A stretch of DNA of 39,623 nucleotides, from contig CAMFJH010000019.1 of the NCBI GenBank assembly GCA_945956915.1, positions 1 through 39,623 of the forward strand, given 5' to 3'. The notes under the pieces are model-generated. The model was not told the origin of the DNA. It worked only from the letters and a program-made list of their open reading frames with translations, and ran no database searches. The stretch's first letter is position 1; each line of letters starts with the position of its first letter. The position numbers and the translations under genes were made by a program. Positions 9,854-19,053 of this stretch are shown here, piece by piece. This DNA is from an uncultured Francisellaceae bacterium. Lineage in GTDB: Bacteria > Pseudomonadota > Gammaproteobacteria > UBA6186 > Azoamicaceae.

Positions 9854-10758
9854 GTGTAAAATTTTGCTCCCTGTTGGCTTGGCATTACATAAAAATGCAA
9901 AGGGCACTGACGTGTCCGTTCTGTATAATCAATCGCCAGCGCTGATAAAAATGATAAAGACCACCCTAAAAAAACTTGAGAAAAATAATGATGATCATCA
10001 TTAACCCTAGCTAAGCCAGGCAATACAGAAGCAATATATAAACCATACTTCAGCACAGGTCGATCTGTCATCATCGCTGCACTGATAAATGGTATTGCTC
10101 CGTTAAAAGCATGCGCACTTACCCCTACACCCGATTGATTTTTTGTTGATTCTTTTGCTTTGTGTTTAAAAGGTTGCCACTTCGAACTTTGATTTGTATT
10201 AGGACGTCCATTACCCACCACCCAAGTGAACAATTCTTTTTGAGCACCCGCTAAATATAAAGTCCTAATGCTGCGGTACCCCCAAGTGTACAATAAACTT
10301 AAAGCACTCTCAGGGCACTCATCATCATAAAATAATCCACCCAAAATAATACTGCTATAATAAACCGGTGGATAGTGAAAATCCCCAATAGAACAGGGCA
10401 CCTTGAAAAATTGATCCGTGCTTTTAGATCGAATACTGCGTTGCCAAAAATGATGTATTGATTTATCAATACCGGTATTCGCCATAATGCCCGCACTCAA
10501 TAATACTCCACCCAACATCAGCAGATTTTCTTTCCTTAAATAAGCCCCTAAATCACTCTTAATATCATAGTAAACATTATCTGCCGTTTGTGAAACACCA
10601 GACTGTAAACTCTCTTCACAAGTATCAAGATATCCCCCAATATCGTAGGCAAATACAGGTCGACATAATAAAATCGCTAAAATCCCCCCGGTAGCTACGC
10701 TACCGACCCCCTTTTTCAAAGTGGGTTGTATTCTTTTTAAGCGCTGTATAACACTCAT
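9838..10758 (-). CDS. PAP2-type membrane phosphatase, first copy
   Basis: 306-residue PAP2-superfamily protein, paralogue of the next gene downstream. Residues 18-37 form a signal or anchor segment ending near VFA. Motifs are GNGRP (Arg185), VSAHAFNGA with His216 where most relatives have SGH, and ARVNDDHHYFSQ with Arg251, His257 and Gln261 in place of the usual Asp. Shared blocks with its neighbour include TADN-Y-DIKSD, GYRS-RTL-LAG and HAFNGAIPFI. It lies 15 bases after pepN with AAAGGA upstream, so it is probably co-transcribed. A perfect 7-bp GC-rich hairpin sits inside the signal-coding part (10689-10705). A lipid phosphate or undecaprenyl-pyrophosphate substrate is possible but not shown. 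Confidence 0.75.
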   Translation of the reverse strand: MSVIQRLKRIQPTLKKGVGSVATGGILAILLCRPVFAYDIGGYLDTCEESLQSGVSQTADNVYYDIKSDLGAYLRKENLLMLGGVLLSAGIMANTGIDKSIHHFWQRSIRSKSTDQFFKVPCSIGDFHYPPVYYSSIILGGLFYDDECPESALSLLYTWGYRSIRTLYLAGAQKELFTWVVGNGRPNTNQSSKWQPFKHKAKESTKNQSGVGVSAHAFNGAIPFISAAMMTDRPVLKYGLYIASVLPGLARVNDDHHYFSQVFLGWSLSFLSALAIDYTERTRQCPLHFYVMPSQQGAKFYTCLEF

Positions 10759-10773
10759 AATGATATGGATCCT

Positions 10774-13455
10774 TTATGGATGCGTAGAAGGATTGATTTT
10801 GTCTAAAATCTCCTGCAAATCTTTAGATAAATTTGGTCTAGCCTGCATCTGCTCTAATTCTTTACGCATCAAAGCTTGTACTTCTGAATCAAATTTTTTC
10901 CAACGCAAGAAAGGTTGCATCAAACGAGTAGCCACTTGCGGATTTTTAGGATCTAATAACAACACCATCTCTCGAATAAAGGCGTAACCTGACCCATTGG
11001 GATCATGAAAACAAGCCGCATTATTCGCAAAACCACCCAGTAAAGCATATACTTTATTGGGGTTTGAAAAATCAAAGGCCGGATGTTCTGTCAGCGATTT
11101 TACAGCCTCTAAAGTACTGGGTAATTCAGCACTGGCTTGTAAACTCAACCACTTGTTTAACACTAAAGGCTCATCTTGCCAATGGTTATAAAAATTTTGT
11201 AATACCACAGCCCTTTGTGTAGAATTTTTTTGTACAATCGCAGCCAAAGCACCAATGGAATCGCTCATGTTTTTTGCCTGTTGAAATTGCTCTAAAGCCA
11301 GTTTTAGAGCTTCTTGTTCTCCAACGGGTTTTTTGATTTTCATTAAATAATATAAACAAATATTCTTTAAACGACGATGCGCGGCTTGCTCTGCATTATA
11401 GACATAGGGTCCAGGTGTTTGATGCTGTTGATAAAGTTCCATCAAAGGTTCGTACAAAATTTCTGCTAAAGATTGCTGTAAAAAAGTACGCGCAGCAAAA
11501 ATAGCAGGGACATCAGCGACCTCCATGATTTCAATCAGCTCATGGATTGAAGGGAAGCAAAGCATTTCAGCTTTTAAAGCCGTATTAAGATGCATGTCTA
11601 ATAATAGAGTACGATAGGCTTCAATAAAGCTAGCTGGAATTAAAGTTTCAGCTAAAATAACCCCTTTTTGATATTGCTCGATAAGTGATAATAAAACTTG
11701 AGTAATCAGCTGTTGTGCAGCATCCCAACGATTAAAATCATCTGAATCATGAGCCAATAAAAATGCTAAAGAAGCTTGATCCAAAAATGGTTTGATTTTT
11801 ACAGGCGCTGAAAAAGATCGCAATATTGATAATATCGGACGAACAGCTATATTTTTAAATTCAAAGCGTTGTGTGCTCTGTTTTAATTCAATAATAGAAT
11901 CTTTAGCAGACAGCAACTCTTCTCCTTTTTCTCCCAATAAACCTATGCCCAATGGAATGTGAAAAGGCTTTTTAGTCGGATGATTGGGGGTGGGCTCGCA
12001 AGTTTGAGTAAGTGTTAAGGTATAAATCTGTGTTTTAGGATCATAAGCTTCTAAGATACTAATTTCGGGTGTCCCAGCCTGGGTATACCATAACCTAAAT
12101 TGCGATAAGTCCTGATTAGAAGCCATTTCCATCGCACACACAAATTCTTCCGTGGTAACGGCTTGGCCATCATTTTGAGCAAAATATAAATCCATGCCTT
12201 TTCTAAAAGCCTCAGCACCCAATAGAGTGTGCATCATGCGAATGACTTCTGCCCCTTTTTCATAAATCGTGACTGTGTAAAAATTATTAATTTCTACATA
12301 AGAATCAGGGCGAACAGCATGTGCCATAGGACTTGCATCCTCTGGAAATTGCCTGCTTCGCATCAGTTTGGCATTTTCGATTAAACCAATAGGGGATTGG
12401 GTAATAGCCTGCGAAAATTGGTGTTCCCTGAACACCGTAAGACCTTCTTTTAAGCTCAGTTGGAACCAATCTCTACAAGTAATACGGTTACCAGACCAAT
12501 TGTGAAAATATTCATGTCCAACAACTGCATCAATTAGATAATAATCCATATCAGTTGCAGTCTGGGGGCTTGCTAAAACATATTTGGCATTAAAAAGATT
12601 TAAACCCTTATTTTCCATAGCACCCATGTTAAAGTCATTGACGGCTACTATCATGTAAATATCTAAATCGTATTCTCGGCCGTAGGTTTCTTCGTCCCAT
12701 TTCATCGCTTTTTTAAGCGCTTCCATTGCATAACCGGCTTTTTCTAAATTCACATGTTCTATAAATAATTTGAGTGTGACCAGGCGACCAGACATTGTTA
12801 AGAAAAAATCTTCAACAGCCATTAAATTCCCTGCAACCAGTGCAAATAAATAGCTGGGCTTTTTAAAAGGATCTTGCCAAGTCACCCAGTGACGATCGGC
12901 TTGGTCTTTCACTTCCCCTTTGGCAATGCAATTACCATTAGATAATAATACCGGGTGCGTTTTTTTATTCGCAATAATCGTGGTTTTAAAAATACTCATC
13001 ACATCGGGCCTATCTGGATAATAGGTAATGGATCTAAAACCTTCGGGTTCGCATTGGGTACAGAATAAATTACCCGAGCGGTATAATCCACTTAATTCGG
13101 TATTTTCTTGTGGATAGATGGTATTCTCAATCTCTAAGCTAAAAGCAGGAGGTACCTTAGGTATTGTTAAGGTTTCTTCGTTAACCGTATATTCTGAAGA
13201 AGGCAGTAAGGTACCATCTAGTTTTACGGTGTGTAAATCAATTTTTTTTCCAAATAAAACCAGGGGCGGGTTAGCACTCGCATGGTCTGTATTTCGATGA
13301 AATTTGATTTTAGCATTGATTTTGGCTTCGTGTTCATATAAATCAAAACACAATTCGATGCTTTCTACCAGGTAAGCGGGTACCTGGTAGTCTTTAAGAT
13401 AAATCGTTTTGATAGCTTCGGCTTCTTTACGCGATACCGTTTCTGCTTGCGACAT
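10774..13455 (-). CDS. pepN: Aminopeptidase N (M1 family)
   Basis: Cytoplasmic zinc metallopeptidase that removes N-terminal amino acids from peptides. At 893 residues it is close to the E. coli PepN type (about 870). The exopeptidase motif GAMEN lies at 278-282; zinc is held by His314 and His318 of HEYFHNW and by Glu337 of SLKEGLT, with Glu315 as catalytic base. The long helical C-terminal domain typical of the family follows from about residue 560. The start ATG has an excellent AAAGGAG site, and the gene overlaps the end of the coiled-coil gene upstream by 29 bases. The PAP2 gene follows after 15 bases. All catalytic residues are intact. Confidence 0.96.
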   Translation of the reverse strand: MSQAETVSRKEAEAIKTIYLKDYQVPAYLVESIELCFDLYEHEAKINAKIKFHRNTDHASANPPLVLFGKKIDLHTVKLDGTLLPSSEYTVNEETLTIPKVPPAFSLEIENTIYPQENTELSGLYRSGNLFCTQCEPEGFRSITYYPDRPDVMSIFKTTIIANKKTHPVLLSNGNCIAKGEVKDQADRHWVTWQDPFKKPSYLFALVAGNLMAVEDFFLTMSGRLVTLKLFIEHVNLEKAGYAMEALKKAMKWDEETYGREYDLDIYMIVAVNDFNMGAMENKGLNLFNAKYVLASPQTATDMDYYLIDAVVGHEYFHNWSGNRITCRDWFQLSLKEGLTVFREHQFSQAITQSPIGLIENAKLMRSRQFPEDASPMAHAVRPDSYVEINNFYTVTIYEKGAEVIRMMHTLLGAEAFRKGMDLYFAQNDGQAVTTEEFVCAMEMASNQDLSQFRLWYTQAGTPEISILEAYDPKTQIYTLTLTQTCEPTPNHPTKKPFHIPLGIGLLGEKGEELLSAKDSIIELKQSTQRFEFKNIAVRPILSILRSFSAPVKIKPFLDQASLAFLLAHDSDDFNRWDAAQQLITQVLLSLIEQYQKGVILAETLIPASFIEAYRTLLLDMHLNTALKAEMLCFPSIHELIEIMEVADVPAIFAARTFLQQSLAEILYEPLMELYQQHQTPGPYVYNAEQAAHRRLKNICLYYLMKIKKPVGEQEALKLALEQFQQAKNMSDSIGALAAIVQKNSTQRAVVLQNFYNHWQDEPLVLNKWLSLQASAELPSTLEAVKSLTEHPAFDFSNPNKVYALLGGFANNAACFHDPNGSGYAFIREMVLLLDPKNPQVATRLMQPFLRWKKFDSEVQALMRKELEQMQARPNLSKDLQEILDKINPSTHP

Positions 13456-14185
13456 AAGTTTCTCCTTTCATTTCTTGTGGCACCATCCATGCAGGTAAAG
13501 AATCCTGAGCTTGTCTTAGTTTTGGTCCAAACTGTAGTGCTTTGGTTTGTAATTCAGGTTTGAGCTCTTGAAATTGTTGTGCAGCTAGTTTATTTAATAG
13601 TTCGAGACGTTTAATTAAATCGCTTAAAGATTCATCAGTTTTTTTTACAACTTGTGCTGTGTTGATGTGTTGCTCTAAACGTTCTATTTGTGCTGTACAA
13701 GGTTGAAGCATAGGCATAATTTCTTCTAAAAATCCATTGATTTTAGATAGATATTGTTCAACTTGAGCAATGTATTGTTGGGTTTTTTCTAAATGTTCTT
13801 TAAAATCTGCAGCCACTTCTGGCATGGATTGCATTTGTGCTTGAAATTGTCCCATTTTTTCTCTCCAAGCGGGTATGGTTGTTTTACTCATCGTATTTAA
13901 GGCTTCAGGTAATCCCTTAGCTATGACTTGGATGGGTGAAAGTTGTGCATTGAGTTCTGAAATTTCTTTTTTAGCTAAAGTATAGTCAGGATTCATATTT
14001 TCTCTGATGCTTTTTTCTAAGGTATTTAGTTTTTGTTGGAGATTCATGAGTATTTGTGGATACTGCCTTGATTTTTCCATCGATGTATTAAAATCAATTT
14101 CTTGAGATGCTGCAGCTTTTTGAACTGTTGTCTTAAAAGTTTCTACCTGCTTCAAAGTTATTTTTTTGGGAGATGATTTTTTCAT
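13427..14185 (-). CDS. Hypothetical coiled-coil protein
   Basis: Unrecognised 252-residue protein. It is almost entirely helical, rich in Gln, Glu, Lys and Leu, with heptad-like stretches over roughly residues 40-80, 105-145 and 165-225, broken by short proline-bearing turns (SPIQVIAKGLP, SLPAWMVP). The N-terminus is basic (MKKSSPKKITLK). No signal peptide or membrane segment is visible, so a cytoplasmic scaffold or filament-like role is conceivable but unproven. The start ATG has AGGAAA upstream. It lies 34 bases after nth and overlaps pepN by 29 bases, so it belongs to the same leftward transcription unit. The tight coupling to pepN suggests the pair is translated together. Confidence 0.75.
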   Translation of the reverse strand: MKKSSPKKITLKQVETFKTTVQKAAASQEIDFNTSMEKSRQYPQILMNLQQKLNTLEKSIRENMNPDYTLAKKEISELNAQLSPIQVIAKGLPEALNTMSKTTIPAWREKMGQFQAQMQSMPEVAADFKEHLEKTQQYIAQVEQYLSKINGFLEEIMPMLQPCTAQIERLEQHINTAQVVKKTDESLSDLIKRLELLNKLAAQQFQELKPELQTKALQFGPKLRQAQDSLPAWMVPQEMKGETYVASRNGIA

Positions 14186-14219
14186 ATATTATTTCCTATC
14201 TTGCTGCTGAATGCTTAAT

Positions 14220-14852
14220 TTAAACTGTTTTGAAAGGATATTCGCAGAGATCAGATATGACACATTGCGGACAATGAGGTTTGCGTGCGGTACATGTATA
14301 ACGACCATGAAGCACCAACCAATGACCTGCGTTCTGACGATATGCCTTTGGTACCACTGTTAGCAATTGATCTTCTACCGCTTTTGGGGTCTTACCAATC
14401 GCTAAACGAGATCTATTACACACCCTAAATAAGTGTGTGTCAACTGCAATTGTAGGTTCACCAAAAGCTGTGTTTAATACGACGTTCGCTGTTTTGCGAC
14501 CTACACCAGGCAAGCTTTCAAGTCCTTCACGAGTATGTGGGATTTTTGAATTATGTTTGTCAACTAAAATTTGGCATGTTTTAATAATATTACGAGCTTT
14601 GGTGTTGAAAAGTCCGATGGTTTTAATATAGGTTTTTAATTTTTCTTCGCCTAAGGCAAGTATTTGCTCGGGCGTACGTGCAATGGGGAAAAGTATTGCA
14701 GTGGCTTTGTTTACACTGAGATCGGTGGCTTGTGCAGATAAAATCACAGCAATTAAAAGCTCAAAGTGTGAGTGGTACTGAAGTTCAGTTTTGGGGTTGG
14801 GTAATTGTGTTTGAAGTCGTTTAAAAATAGCTATGCATTTGTTTTTAGTCAT
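14220..14852 (-). CDS. nth: Endonuclease III (DNA glycosylase/AP lyase)
   Basis: Base-excision repair enzyme that removes oxidised pyrimidines and nicks the abasic site. At 210 residues it matches E. coli Nth almost exactly. The helix-hairpin-helix LPGVGRKTANVV carries the catalytic Lys120, and VDTH carries Asp138. The 4Fe-4S cluster cysteines are Cys187, Cys194, Cys197 and Cys203, in the same positions as in E. coli. AAGGA precedes the ATG. A perfect 11-bp inverted repeat lies just upstream (14866-14903). In E. coli nth closes the rsxABCDGE operon; here only an RnfB-like fragment remains two genes upstream, separated by a small hypothetical gene. Confidence 0.97.
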   Translation of the reverse strand: MTKNKCIAIFKRLQTQLPNPKTELQYHSHFELLIAVILSAQATDLSVNKATAILFPIARTPEQILALGEEKLKTYIKTIGLFNTKARNIIKTCQILVDKHNSKIPHTREGLESLPGVGRKTANVVLNTAFGEPTIAVDTHLFRVCNRSRLAIGKTPKAVEDQLLTVVPKAYRQNAGHWLVLHGRYTCTARKPHCPQCVISDLCEYPFKTV

Positions 14853-14865
14853 TAAGATTCCTTAA

Positions 14866-14903
14866 AGGGTTATTCTTGCTTTCTATGCATTCAGAATAAC
14901 CCT
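14866..14903. repeat. Perfect 11-bp inverted repeat before nth
   Basis: AGGGTTATTCT at 14866-14876 is the exact reverse complement of AGAATAACCCT at 14893-14903, with a 16-base loop. It lies between the small hypothetical gene and nth, ending about ten bases before the nth start. There is no U-run on either strand after it, so it is more likely a processing, stability or attenuation structure than a simple terminator. Confidence 0.6.
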
Positions 14904-14930
14904 GAAAAGGAAAATGAATCAAGCCTTTAG

Positions 14931-15173
14931 TTAGGATTTAGCTTTATTTTTCTTTAGAGAAGAAAGCGTGGAGGGGTTTAAAAATTTAGAAGCTACCTTT
15001 AATGCTATTTCGTCTGGATTTATAACCAGTTTTTTAATTCTTTCGATGGCTTCTGATGCAAGGCGTGCGATTTCTAACATTTTTTCACGTTCAGACATAG
15101 AGAGAGGAGATGGGAGAACTGCTCCTAATGCTGGGATAATAGGTACTAAGGGGTCTATGGCTGCAACAGGCAC
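14931..15173 (-). CDS. Small hypothetical protein
   Basis: Possible 80-residue protein, not recognised. The N-terminal third is hydrophobic and proline-rich (VAAIDPLVPIIPALGAVLP); the rest is a charged helix (SEREKMLEIARLASEAIERI) ending in a lysine-rich tail. The frame is open up to a TGA at 15201-15203. The only standard starts are GTG at 15173, which lacks a clear ribosome-binding site, and ATG at 15098 after a pyrimidine-rich stretch. It sits 13 bases after the RnfB-like gene, in the same direction, which supports translation by coupling. The start is uncertain. Confidence 0.45.
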   Translation of the reverse strand: MPVAAIDPLVPIIPALGAVLPSPLSMSEREKMLEIARLASEAIERIKKLVINPDEIALKVASKFLNPSTLSSLKKNKAKS

Positions 15174-15186
15174 AGGAAATGCGACT

Positions 15187-15588
15187 TTAAGATGAGGCTG
15201 TCAATCTAATTTGCTTGCGTTTTTGTTCAACTCTTTGAAAAGCCAATTGAAGCTCAGATTGTAATTCTGTTTTATAATTTGGGTTATCGTTATAATTGAG
15301 TAATTTAGGCGCTTCACGTTGTATTAATCTTTGTTGACGGGCAGAATACCGTTTTTTGGCTTTTTGTGCCCTAGCGCGTTTTTCCTCAGAGCCATCTTTT
15401 ATAGGGCTTTCTATCATACTAATGCAATCCATAGGGCAGGGCGCAACACAAAGTTGGCAACCTATGCATTCATCGACTAAAACAGTGTGTAAAAATTGTG
15501 AAGCACCTACAATAGCATCGACTGGGCAGGCGCTTATACATTTAGTACAGCCCACACAATCTTCTTCTGCTATTACGGCAAGACGCAT
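15187..15588 (-). CDS. RnfB-like ferredoxin, N-terminally short
   Basis: 133-residue protein with two 4Fe-4S motifs, [16 protein letters not shown] near residue 11 and [16 protein letters not shown] near residue 41, matching the ferredoxin half of RnfB/RsxB. The membrane anchor and first Fe-S domain of full RnfB (about 190 residues) are absent; a charged, helical C-terminal tail (about residues 65-133) is present instead. In E. coli RsxB belongs to the SoxR-reducing complex encoded next to nth. No other rnf/rsx gene is visible here, so this is probably a retained ferredoxin with another electron partner. It overlaps the metG stop by one base (TAATG) and is therefore coupled to metG. Confidence 0.85.
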   Translation of the reverse strand: MRLAVIAEEDCVGCTKCISACPVDAIVGASQFLHTVLVDECIGCQLCVAPCPMDCISMIESPIKDGSEEKRARAQKAKKRYSARQQRLIQREAPKLLNYNDNPNYKTELQSELQLAFQRVEQKRKQIRLTASS

Positions 15589-17636
15589 TATTTTACACGC
15601 ATGCCGGGTTCAACCCCTGGTTTAGCCAGATGGGGTTCTAGGATCCATAAATCAGCACCACCAGGTCCTGCTGCCAATACCATGCCTTCTGAAAGACCAA
15701 AACGCATTTTTCTAGGTTCTAAATTGGCGACCATTACAGTATATTTTCCTATCAGATCTTCAGGCTGGTAGGCTTCTTTAATACCCGCAAATACTTTGCG
15801 TGTTTGGGCTTCACCGATGTCTAGCGTCAATTTTAATAATTTATTGGCTTCAACGACCGGTTCTGCATGCACAATTTTGGCAATACGTAAGTCAATTTTA
15901 GCAAAATCATCAATACTAATGGCCGGACGTATGGGATCGGCTTCTAGAATAGGAGATGATTGTGTTAAGGTTTCAGCCGGTGTAATCAAGGTCATGACTT
16001 GCTCCAATTCAATACGTTGTAAGAGTGGATTAAAGGGATTAATCGCATGATTTAAAAGCGGAGTAATACGGGCTTCCCATTCTAAAGGAATCTTTAAAAA
16101 AGATTCTACTTCTTCTGCCAATGTCGGTAAAATCGGTTGCAAATAGGTTATCAATACTTTAAATAAATTCAAACCCATACTACACACTTGATGAGCAGTA
16201 GATTCTATTGCGCTGTGTTCTGCTTGCTTAATCAAAACCCAAGGCTTGTTTTCATCAATATAACGATTCGCTTCGTCTGCCAAATTCATGATTTCTCGTA
16301 CAGCTTTGGCAAACTCACGGTGTTCAAAATGCCCTGCAATAGAGTGCCCTGTCTCTACGAAATGCTGATACAGTGTAGGGTCAATACAGCCTGCAGACAA
16401 TTTGCCCTCAAAACGTTTGCTGATAAAGCCTGCACATCGACTGGCAATATTCACTAATTTACCCACCAAATCGGAATTGACTCTAGAAATAAAATCTTCT
16501 ACCTGGAAATCCAGATCATCAATACCTGTGCCTAATTTTGCAGCCATGTAATAACGCAAGTAATCAGGTTTAAAATGATCTAAATAGTTTCGGGCAGTAA
16601 TAAAAGTACCTCGAGACTTAGACATTTTTTCACCATTTACGGTCAAAAACCCATGCGCAAAAATACCGGTAGGCGTTCTATATTCACCCCCTGTTAATAA
16701 AGCAGGCCAGAAGAGGGCATGGAAATAAATAATGTCTTTGCCAATAAAATGGTACAGTTCTGTAGAGCTGTCTTTAGACCAGAACTCATTAAAATTATAT
16801 TCAGGTTTTTTATCGCATAAATTTTTAAAACTGGCCATATAGCCTATCGGTGCATCAAGCCAGACATAAAAGTATTTATTGGGTTCGTTGGGTATTTCAA
16901 AACCAAAATAAGGGCCATCTCTTGAGATATCCCACTGTTGTAATCCACTTTCAAACCATTCATTTAATTTTTTGGCGACCTCAGGTTGCAAAGTACCGCT
17001 GGTGGTCCATTTTTGTAATATATCTGCATAACGTTCTAAACAGAAAAAGATGTGTTCAGATTCTTTTTGAATTGGGGTGGCACCTGAGAGAGTAGAAACC
17101 GGATTTTTAAGTTCTGTAGGCGCATAAGTTGCACCACAAGCCTCACAGCTATCGCCATATTGATCTTTAGCACCACATTTGGGACATTCCCCTTTTACAT
17201 AACGATCGGCTAAAAAGAGGTGTTTAATAGGATCAAAAGCTTGTTGGATAGTGCGTTTAGTAATATCGCCTCGGACTTGTAAGCGTTTATATAAATCTGT
17301 AGACAATATTCTATTTTCTTCAGAATGCGTCGTATAAAAATTATCCAAGCCAATATTAAAATCTTGTAAGTCTTTTGCATGATCCCCATGAATTTTAGCA
17401 ATCCAACTTTCAGGACTTAGACCTTGCTCTTCAGCTTTCAGCATGATTGGCGCGCCATGCGCATCGTCTCCACAGACAAAAACACAGGTATTGCCCATCA
17501 GCTTTTGAAAACGTACCCAAATATCAGCTTGAATGGCTTCTAGCATATAGCCTAAATGTAGCTGACCATTGGCGTATGGTAGCGCAGTGGTGACTAGGAT
17601 TTTTCGGGCATTTGCAGCTTTAATGTTGTTAGCCAT
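15588..17636 (-). CDS. metG: Methionyl-tRNA synthetase
   Basis: Charges tRNA-Met, including the initiator, with methionine in the cytoplasm. The 682-residue protein matches the long dimeric type of E. coli (677). The class I signature is HLGY at 27-30, and KMSKS lies at 337-341. The zinc knuckle has Cys151, Cys154, Cys164 and Cys167. The C-terminal EMAPII-like tRNA-binding and dimerisation domain begins near residue 580 ([20 protein letters not shown]). The ATG is preceded by GGAATAA. It heads the leftward unit that runs through the RnfB fragment and nth. Confidence 0.97.
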   Translation of the reverse strand: MANNIKAANARKILVTTALPYANGQLHLGYMLEAIQADIWVRFQKLMGNTCVFVCGDDAHGAPIMLKAEEQGLSPESWIAKIHGDHAKDLQDFNIGLDNFYTTHSEENRILSTDLYKRLQVRGDITKRTIQQAFDPIKHLFLADRYVKGECPKCGAKDQYGDSCEACGATYAPTELKNPVSTLSGATPIQKESEHIFFCLERYADILQKWTTSGTLQPEVAKKLNEWFESGLQQWDISRDGPYFGFEIPNEPNKYFYVWLDAPIGYMASFKNLCDKKPEYNFNEFWSKDSSTELYHFIGKDIIYFHALFWPALLTGGEYRTPTGIFAHGFLTVNGEKMSKSRGTFITARNYLDHFKPDYLRYYMAAKLGTGIDDLDFQVEDFISRVNSDLVGKLVNIASRCAGFISKRFEGKLSAGCIDPTLYQHFVETGHSIAGHFEHREFAKAVREIMNLADEANRYIDENKPWVLIKQAEHSAIESTAHQVCSMGLNLFKVLITYLQPILPTLAEEVESFLKIPLEWEARITPLLNHAINPFNPLLQRIELEQVMTLITPAETLTQSSPILEADPIRPAISIDDFAKIDLRIAKIVHAEPVVEANKLLKLTLDIGEAQTRKVFAGIKEAYQPEDLIGKYTVMVANLEPRKMRFGLSEGMVLAAGPGGADLWILEPHLAKPGVEPGMRVK

Positions 17637-17739
17637 TTAACTTATTCCATTTTGTTAGGTGTTAAAGTTTGAGAGATCATAACACAGATATAACATATAT
17701 GGATATACAAACGCTGTGAAATGGGTAAAATATCAGGTC

Positions 17740-19053
17740 TTATTTAGCCAGTAATTTATGTTTAGAAAAGCGCATTCCTTGAAAAATAGGCTCTGAGATA
17801 TTAGTGGGAAAGTTGATAGGCAACAGTGCTGAAATTTTTTCTATTACGCTGTCTACTTGTGTTAGCATGTTATTTAATATTTCTTCAGCTTTTTTTCTAG
17901 AATAATTTGCATGATCTGCTGTATCTAGAAAATGTCGACTTTGCATTTGATACCAATGATAATGAGAATTTTTTCCTTTTAAAGCCATAGCCATTTTTAA
18001 TTTTTGTGTTTGTAATTGTTTTTTTGCAACCAAAGGATGCGCTGAAATAATATCATACAAAGGTGCTAAACTGTATTTACTACCTGCTTCTATTTGCAGA
18101 CTAAAATTTTTAGCATGCCCATCAATGGCGGCTAAAAGCCAAAATAATACTTGAGCTTTAAAAAAAGTGTCTCTATCGTATATAGGATTAGAAGAACCTA
18201 AAAGAGAATGCATAATTTCTGTAATACCAGGACCACCATCTGCCTCATATTTTAGATTTGGCGAAATACCTAAGGCTTGGCACATATCTTCTTGGGGTAA
18301 GCGAATTAAAGAATTATTGTCTTTTGATAATTTGCGATCAAAACGTTTTACAACCAGTGCTTTTACGTTTTCAAAATATTGGATATCACATTTGGCAATG
18401 GGTAATTCAAATGCTTCTGCAATTTTTGAACATAACCATTCATTCTCACAGCTATCACTTAAGTCCATTTGCTGTGTAGGAATATATCCTATAGGTAATT
18501 TAAAAATGTGACTGGTGGGTGTAGTGTTTAAAGGCTTATGCCATTTCCCATTCCAATATAACAATGCTGTTTTTTCTTGCACACCCGCAATAGAAATACG
18601 AAATTCATCATGAATACCATGCATACCTAAAGGATAAGCTTGTGTGTTGTTTAACAGAGAAGCAATGTCCTTGTCTGTTAGAGTTTGAAACTCCATATCG
18701 TGTTCATAGGGAATGGATGTTTCTTCTCCCTGTATTAATTGGATGGCTCCAACACAATCTTTGCCTATGCTAGCTAATAAGTCAAAAGGTTTGCTTGTCG
18801 GTGTTTTAAATTTGGTTTGAATTCTAGATTTAATAATAGGATTGTCTGGAAGTAAATTATCAAAAAAATTGTAAACAATATCTCCGGTAAAAGTTTTTTC
18901 TATTAAGGGTAAGGACAGTGAAATAGGGCGAGCATTTGCTAATTGAAGCCACGAGGAATGGTAGCTAAATTGCAAACCACCCGTATTCATTTTTTCTAAT
19001 TTTCCTACCAATGTGCCATTCATGAAAACAGAGAGAATATGTTTGTCTACCAT
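17740..19053 (-). CDS. hipA: HipA toxin, serine/threonine kinase
   Basis: Kinase toxin of the HipBA module; in E. coli HipA phosphorylates glutamyl-tRNA synthetase and drives persistence. With the ATG at 19053 the protein has 437 residues, near E. coli HipA at 440. The N-terminal subdomain ends in NFFDNLLPDNPI. RISIAGVQEKTAL holds Ser154, the counterpart of the autophosphorylated Ser150. IDGHAKNFS holds catalytic Asp311 and PLYDII holds the metal-binding Asp334, so the kinase looks intact. Another ATG four codons upstream (19065) is possible. The start overlaps the hipB stop by seven bases, so the two are coupled. The target is inferred from the family. Confidence 0.93.
   Translation of the reverse strand: MVDKHILSVFMNGTLVGKLEKMNTGGLQFSYHSSWLQLANARPISLSLPLIEKTFTGDIVYNFFDNLLPDNPIIKSRIQTKFKTPTSKPFDLLASIGKDCVGAIQLIQGEETSIPYEHDMEFQTLTDKDIASLLNNTQAYPLGMHGIHDEFRISIAGVQEKTALLYWNGKWHKPLNTTPTSHIFKLPIGYIPTQQMDLSDSCENEWLCSKIAEAFELPIAKCDIQYFENVKALVVKRFDRKLSKDNNSLIRLPQEDMCQALGISPNLKYEADGGPGITEIMHSLLGSSNPIYDRDTFFKAQVLFWLLAAIDGHAKNFSLQIEAGSKYSLAPLYDIISAHPLVAKKQLQTQKLKMAMALKGKNSHYHWYQMQSRHFLDTADHANYSRKKAEEILNNMLTQVDSVIEKISALLPINFPTNISEPIFQGMRFSKHKLLAK

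Noticed and set aside
14866..14903. Rho-independent terminator
   Set aside because: The stem is perfect but neither strand has a run of T after it.
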